Positions 21,264 through 25,095 of a stretch of DNA of 25,095 nucleotides are shown in pieces. Both the position numbers and the translations under genes were made by a program. The notes beneath the pieces are model-generated. The model was not told the origin of the DNA, did not search any database, and worked only from the letters and a program-made list of their open reading frames with translations. Numbering within the stretch: the first letter of the stretch is position 1; each line of letters starts with the position of its first letter. This DNA is from Oscillospiraceae bacterium. GTDB lineage: Bacteria; Bacillota; Clostridia; Oscillospirales; Oscillospiraceae. Location: NCBI GenBank assembly GCA_020025715.1, contig JAHHRQ010000023.1, positions 1 to 25,095 of the forward strand, in the 5' to 3' direction.

Positions 21264-22745
21264 TCAGTTGGCAATGCCGTGGTGTGCAGAGGGACTTTCC
21301 ACATTAAGGGCGCGGAAGGTGTAGCCGTTATTGAGGCCCCAGTTTATGATCTGCTCCACTGCGTTTACGCTGTAATCCTTAACATCGTGCTGAAGCACCA
21401 CAGCGGCTTTCATTCCTCTGCATCCTGAGGTAACATTCTCAACAACCACGGAGGTTTTAGTTGTTTCCCCTGCATCTCCGCTGGAAACGTTCCAGTCAAA
21501 ATACTGGTAGCCTTCGTCCTGAAGCTGCTTTGCAAGTCTTGTCATTATGCCTTTGTTAAAGCTGCTGACAGTATTGGATGAACCGCCGGGGAAACGGACA
21601 AGGTCGGTATACTCCCCTGTCTGCTGGTAAATAAGCTCCTCCACCTTACCCAGATCATCAAAATAAGCCTCCTCGCTGGCGTAGACCTGCTTATAGTTAT
21701 GAGTGGCGGTGTGAGCGCCTATGCTGTGGCCCTCGCGGTAGGCCCTGCCGATGCAGTCTGCATAATCAGGGTTAAGGCAGGTCACAAAGAAGGTGGCCTT
21801 TACATCGTACTTTTTAAGTACATCCAGAAGCTGATCTGTGTAGGGGCCGGGGCCGTCGTCAAAGGTCAGGTAAATTGTTTTCTCGTTTTCGGGGATAGGC
21901 TCAAAGTCATCATTGTGAACAACAGTAACTTTTCTGAATGCCTCCACAACCTCGCCCTGTGCGTTTTCAATGTAATATCTTATCTGATATTCGCCGGGAG
22001 TGCGGTAGTCAACCTCGCCCTCAGTCTGTACATATTCGGAAAGGTCATTTCCCTTGCTGTCGAAAACCTGAATTCCCGGGTCTTTATAGTGGTGGTGAGC
22101 CTTAACCTCGCACTCTGCATCCCCTAAAAGCTCAATCTGGGGGGCAGTATCGGTAAAGCTTGACTGTCTGGAAACAGTGGTGCTGTTGCCGTTGGAGTCG
22201 GTGACAGTGTATTCCAGTCTGTCGGGATATTCTACCCGCTCCACCTTGTCGGTAATATCGCCGTCAAAATTATCTTCGGCGGTGTAGCCCTCTTCCTCGT
22301 AGCCGGTGAACCAGTCAGGCTCATAGCCTTCCGTATAATTAAGGGTAATTACAGGGGCGGTAGTGTCCACAACCTCTACTATACGCTCCGTGGAAACCTC
22401 TCTTCCCATGTAGCGCACCTTATATTGGAGAGTATACTGTCCCAGCTTTTCCGTGTCAACCTCTCCCGCGGTTTCCAGTTTAAGATGTCTCTTTCCCTCA
22501 CCGAAAAGGCGGCCGTTGCTTACAGCCCACACGCCGGGGTCTTTAAACTCCTCGCCGTATTCCTGCTTTATAGTTGAGTCATCCTTTAAATAAAAGCGTA
22601 CATGCCTTCCGTCTATAAAAAGAAGCGCCGCCGCGGCGATAATAAGACACACAGCGGTAATAATAAGTGCAACGGCAAGTCCGTGCTTTTTCTTTGGTTT
22701 TTCTTTTATTTCTTCGCTCTCGGTATTTTCTTCGTGCTTTTTCAT
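21264..22745 (-). CDS. Membrane-anchored polysaccharide deacetylase with Ig-like domains
   Basis: A 493-residue protein with a short charged cytoplasmic N-terminus, one transmembrane helix (about 22-43) and an outer part. From about 55 to 280 come three bacterial Ig-like modules of the DUF5011 kind (QEYGEEFKDPGVWA, DTTAPVITLNY, HHHYKDPGIQVFD). The NodB deacetylase domain is at about 288-490: TFDDGPGPYTDQ with the catalytic Asp and metal Asp, the metal histidines in HSIGAHTATH, RFPGGSSN, and VVLQHD. It should deacetylate an N-acetylated wall sugar, such as peptidoglycan GlcNAc. The start is set by GGAG at 22754-22757, 8 bases before this ATG; the in-frame GTG at 22754 overlaps that site. A -10 TATAAT lies upstream at 22780-22785. 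Confidence 0.92.
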   Translation of the reverse strand: MKKHEENTESEEIKEKPKKKHGLAVALIITAVCLIIAAAALLFIDGRHVRFYLKDDSTIKQEYGEEFKDPGVWAVSNGRLFGEGKRHLKLETAGEVDTEKLGQYTLQYKVRYMGREVSTERIVEVVDTTAPVITLNYTEGYEPDWFTGYEEEGYTAEDNFDGDITDKVERVEYPDRLEYTVTDSNGNSTTVSRQSSFTDTAPQIELLGDAECEVKAHHHYKDPGIQVFDSKGNDLSEYVQTEGEVDYRTPGEYQIRYYIENAQGEVVEAFRKVTVVHNDDFEPIPENEKTIYLTFDDGPGPYTDQLLDVLKKYDVKATFFVTCLNPDYADCIGRAYREGHSIGAHTATHNYKQVYASEEAYFDDLGKVEELIYQQTGEYTDLVRFPGGSSNTVSSFNKGIMTRLAKQLQDEGYQYFDWNVSSGDAGETTKTSVVVENVTSGCRGMKAAVVLQHDVKDYSVNAVEQIINWGLNNGYTFRALNVESPSAHHGIAN

Positions 22746-22956
22746 CTTTTTCACTCCGAATCTTTATCTTTTCCCGGTCATTATACACCATGATTTTATA
22801 TATGGAAGAGCAGTAAGGCAGAATTTAGAATTTTTAAGAATTGGCCTTTCCGCCTTTATTTTTCATCACGCAACATTATACATCATAATTTATATTTTTG
22901 CACTCAAATATCTGTATTTACAAGATAATTATTTACAGCAAAATGTCTTTCGCTCC

Positions 22957-22985
22957 TTGATAATATTCCCAAGCTATGATATATT
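22957..22985 (+). promoter_or_regulatory. Sigma-A promoter of glyS
   Basis: TTGATA (22957-22962), 17 bases, then TATATT (22980-22985) with a TGA extension. The leader to the start codon is only about 60 bases. Confidence 0.75.
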
Positions 22986-23017
22986 TATTTGTTGCCGACA
23001 ACAGGCAAAAAATATCT

Positions 23018-23036
23018 CTGCGGCAGCCAGCCGCGG
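23018..23036 (+). promoter_or_regulatory. GC-rich hairpin directly before the glyS ribosome binding site
   Basis: CTGCGGC (23018-23024) pairs with GCCGCGG (23030-23036) over 7 positions, one of them U-G, around the loop AGCCA. The ribosome binding site AAAGGA starts 2 bases later. It is not followed by a T-run, so it is not a terminator. Confidence 0.55.
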
Positions 23037-23051
23037 GAAAGGATTTGAATA

Positions 23052-24488
23052 ATGAAAAACACAGAAAAAACCATGGACAAGATTGTTGCCCTGTGCAAAA
23101 ACAGAGGCTTCATCTTCGCAGGCTCTGAAATCTACGGCGGCCTTGCCAACACTTGGGACTACGGCCCTCTGGGCGTAGAGCTCAAGAACAATGTTAAAAA
23201 GGCATGGTGGAAAAAGTTCGTACAGGAAAACCCCTACAACGTGGGTCTGGACGCTGCAATCCTCATGAACCCTCAGACCTGGGTGGCTTCCGGTCATCTG
23301 GGCGGATTCTCCGATCCTCTCATGGACTGCCGCGAGTGCAAAGAGCGCTTCAGAGCTGATAAGCTTATTGAGGAATGGTGCAACCAGACCGGCTTTGAGC
23401 TTCCCAAGCCCATCGATGCTTTCTCTCAGGACGAGATGAAGGCTTTCATCGAGGAGCATGAAATTCCCTGCCCCAGCTGCGGCAAGCATAACTTTACAGA
23501 TATTCGTCAGTTCAACCTTATGTTCAAGACCTTCCAGGGCGTTACCGAGAATGCCAAGAACACCGTTTACCTCCGTCCTGAAACCGCTCAGGGTATATTC
23601 ACAAACTTTGTGAATGTACAGCGCTCCACCAGACGCAAACTCCCCTTCGGTATCGCACAGATCGGTAAGAGCTTCAGAAACGAAATCACCCCCGGTAACT
23701 TCATTTTCCGTGTGCGTGAATTTGAGCAGATGGAGCTTGAATTCTTCTGCGAACCCGGAACCGACCTTGAATGGTTCAACTACTGGCGTTCCTTCTGCCA
23801 CCAGTTCCTGCTGAACATCGGCCTCAAGGACGAGAACCTTCGTCTCCGTGACCATGACCCCGAGGAGCTGTGCTTCTACTCCAAGGCAACTACCGACTTT
23901 GAGTTTCTCTTCCCCTTCGGCTGGGGCGAACTGTGGGGCGTTGCCGACCGTACCGACTACGACCTGACTCAGCATCAGACCGTTTCCGGTCAGGATCTGA
24001 GCTACTACGATCAGGAAAAGAACGAGCATTACATCCCCTATGTTGTTGAGCCTTCTCTGGGTGTTGAGCGTACTGTGCTCTCCATTCTGGTTGAAGCCTA
24101 CGACGAGCAGGTTGTGGGACAGGATAAGAAGGGCAACGACGATGTCCGCACCGTGCTGCACCTGCATCCCGCTCTCGCACCTTACAAGGTTGCAATTCTG
24201 CCTCTGAGCAAGAAGGAAGTTCTCACCGGCCCTGCAAAAGAGCTGTATAACGAGCTTTCCAAGGAGTTCATGTGCGATTACGATGAGACCGGTTCTATCG
24301 GTAAGCGCTACCGCCGTGAGGATGAAATCGGTACTCCCTTCTGCGTCACCTTTGACTTTAACACCGTCGGCACCGAGACCGACGAGAAGGATGACTGCGT
24401 AACTATTCGTGAAAGAGACACCATGGAGCAGGTTCGTATCCCCATTTCTCAGGTTAAGGATTACATTTTGGAACGCATTAAGTTTTAA
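23052..24488 (+). CDS. glyS: Glycyl-tRNA synthetase (single-chain, dimeric type)
   Basis: A class II synthetase that charges tRNA-Gly with glycine in the cytoplasm; this is the eukaryote-like single-chain form found in many Gram-positives, not the alpha2beta2 form. The 478-residue length fits (about 460 usual). Visible are GSEIYGGLANTWDYGPLGVELKNN near 19-42, a cysteine-rich zinc-like insertion (CRECKERF near 93 and CPSCGKHNF near 139), motif 2 around FRNEITPGNFIFRVREFEQMELEFF, motif 3 in EPSLGVERTVLSIL, and the C-terminal anticodon-binding domain from about 370 (VAILPLSKK, GSIGKRYRREDEIGTPFCVTFD). AAAGGA is the ribosome binding site. The NAD synthetase gene follows after 35 bases with no terminator. 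Confidence 0.97.
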   Translation: MKNTEKTMDKIVALCKNRGFIFAGSEIYGGLANTWDYGPLGVELKNNVKKAWWKKFVQENPYNVGLDAAILMNPQTWVASGHLGGFSDPLMDCRECKERFRADKLIEEWCNQTGFELPKPIDAFSQDEMKAFIEEHEIPCPSCGKHNFTDIRQFNLMFKTFQGVTENAKNTVYLRPETAQGIFTNFVNVQRSTRRKLPFGIAQIGKSFRNEITPGNFIFRVREFEQMELEFFCEPGTDLEWFNYWRSFCHQFLLNIGLKDENLRLRDHDPEELCFYSKATTDFEFLFPFGWGELWGVADRTDYDLTQHQTVSGQDLSYYDQEKNEHYIPYVVEPSLGVERTVLSILVEAYDEQVVGQDKKGNDDVRTVLHLHPALAPYKVAILPLSKKEVLTGPAKELYNELSKEFMCDYDETGSIGKRYRREDEIGTPFCVTFDFNTVGTETDEKDDCVTIRERDTMEQVRIPISQVKDYILERIKF

Positions 24489-24523
24489 TGTTTAATGAAT
24501 GAAAGATTTTGAGGTAATTTAAA

Positions 24524-25095
24524 GTGAAGCATGGATTTATTAAGGTAGGGGCAGCCTCTCCTGTTATAAAGGTTGCCGATACAGATTTCAATGCCGAACG
24601 TATCATTGAATCTATCAAAGACGCCGCTGAAAAGGGCGTAAAAGTTCTTGTTTTCCCTGAGCTGAGCCTTACCGGCTGCAGCTGCTATGACTTAATCAGC
24701 CACAAGGTTCTCCTTGATGGCGCAAAAGAAGCTCTCGTACATGTTGTTGCCGCCACCAAGGACATTGACATGCTGTGCTTTGTCGGTCTGCCCTACGCAG
24801 ACGGCGGAAAGCTTTATTCCTGCGCTGCCGTTATCTATAACGGTGAGCTTATGGGTCTTGTTCCTGCCGAAAACTGCTATGACGGTCCCTTCACCGGCTC
24901 TGCCGTTGAGGAGGCAAAGCTCATAAACATCGGCAAGCTTGAAACCCTGCTTTTAAGAAGCGACAGCATTTTCACCTGCGATGCAGTTCCCGGCTTCACC
25001 GTAGCCGTTGAGCTGGGCGCAGATCTGGACGCTGTTATCTCCCCTGCCGTATGGCACGCACAGGCAGGCGCAACCATTATCGCCCAGATGGCCTC
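24524..25095 (+). CDS. nadE: NAD+ synthetase, N-terminal amidase domain (partial, cut by window end)
   Basis: The first 190 residues of a glutamine-type NAD synthetase, which makes NAD from deamido-NAD and ATP. The nitrilase-like domain is recognisable: HGFIKVGAASPVIKVAD, VLVFPELSLTGCSCYDL, NGELMGLVP, and FTCDAVPGFTVAVELGADL. Of the expected Glu-Lys-Cys triad, Glu46 is present, but the Lys of the VVPK motif is Ala115 (VPA) and the Cys of the EIC motif is Gly165 (ELG), so glutamine hydrolysis should be lost. The C-terminal synthetase domain lies outside the window. The start is a GTG with GAGG 9 bases upstream; the nearby ATG at 24531 is out of frame. It is probably co-transcribed with glyS. 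Confidence 0.85.
   Translation, partial: MKHGFIKVGAASPVIKVADTDFNAERIIESIKDAAEKGVKVLVFPELSLTGCSCYDLISHKVLLDGAKEALVHVVAATKDIDMLCFVGLPYADGGKLYSCAAVIYNGELMGLVPAENCYDGPFTGSAVEEAKLINIGKLETLLLRSDSIFTCDAVPGFTVAVELGADLDAVISPAVWHAQAGATIIAQMA

Larger units (their letters stand above)
22746..23051. other. Divergent intergenic region between the deacetylase gene and glyS
   Basis: About 306 bases, mostly AT-rich. It holds the -10 TATAAT of the deacetylase gene (22785-22780 on the minus strand, weak -35), the glyS promoter and a 60-base glyS leader. I see no tRNA, no small gene with a ribosome binding site, and no T-box (no AGGGTGGNACCGCG-type antiterminator). Confidence 0.7.

Noticed and set aside
22793..23051. 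T-box riboswitch upstream of glyS
   Set aside because: The conserved T-box sequence and a terminator with U-run are missing, and the leader after the best promoter is too short.
22974..24167. A 397-codon open frame on the minus strand opposite glyS
   Set aside because: It is antisense to a clearly conserved synthetase, has no ribosome binding site or family motif, and follows from the strong codon bias of glyS.
1..25095. Mobile elements, CRISPR arrays, toxin-antitoxin pairs, phage genes, tRNA or rRNA genes
   Set aside because: I looked for transposase motifs, regular spacer-repeat patterns, small paired genes and GGTTCGAAT-type tRNA arms in the gaps and saw none; the region reads as core genome.

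Overview
The window is chromosomal DNA of an endospore-forming, probably anaerobic Firmicute, most likely a gut clostridium of the Ruminococcaceae/Oscillospiraceae type. That placement is an inference from gene content: SpoIIP (sporulation engulfment), a long-form HPF, single-chain glycyl-tRNA synthetase, CoaX-type pantothenate kinase, reverse rubrerythrin with PerR, a YtrA-type GntR regulator, strong AGGAGG ribosome binding sites and sigma-A promoters. The gene order is dense and looks like core genome. I see no insertion sequence, prophage, CRISPR array, tRNA or rRNA.

Layout. 1-3694 (-): rsmI, a METTL25-like methyltransferase and cardiolipin synthase, one operon from a strong promoter. 3716-4868 (-): a small zinc-ribbon protein and hpf, each with its own terminator. 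4982-8930 (-): a TPR/LRR membrane-anchored protein, a polytopic membrane protein with an acidic tail, and an M29 aminopeptidase. 8978-10203 (+): a PsiE-like membrane protein and an HD-domain hydrolase. 10221-11789 (-): an oxidative-stress cluster, perR, reverse rubrerythrin, an eight-cysteine mini-protein and a 44-residue rubredoxin. 11832-12935 (-): spoIIP with a sigma-E-like promoter. 12974-14956 (+): a TSCPD protein, a SleB-like lipoprotein and rsmG, tightly coupled. 14930-16832 (-): ABC permease, ATPase and GntR regulator, with repeats over the promoter. 16838-17576 (-): HAD phosphatase. 17626-20458 (+): orphan solute-binding-like lipoprotein, SPFH protein, hypB. 20470-22785 (-): coaX and a membrane-anchored polysaccharide deacetylase. 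22957-25095 (+): glyS and the start of an NAD synthetase, cut by the window end.

How the genes fit together. The perR-rbr-rubredoxin block is a coherent peroxide-defence module: PerR would sense peroxide, while rubredoxin and the rubredoxin domain of rubrerythrin would carry electrons. The RNA-directed genes (rsmI, rsmG, hpf, glyS) serve translation. coaX and nadE are cofactor genes. spoIIP, the SleB-like lipoprotein and the deacetylase act on the envelope.

The most unusual observation is that the N-terminal glutaminase domain of the NAD synthetase seems to have lost two of its three catalytic residues (Lys to Ala, Cys to Gly). Also notable are period-9 tandem repeats over the GntR promoter, a near-perfect dyad at the perR start site, a tandem 17-18 bp repeat before rubrerythrin, a long inverted repeat before the zinc-ribbon gene, and the TPR/LRR membrane pair. 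I found no convincing wholly new multi-gene system.
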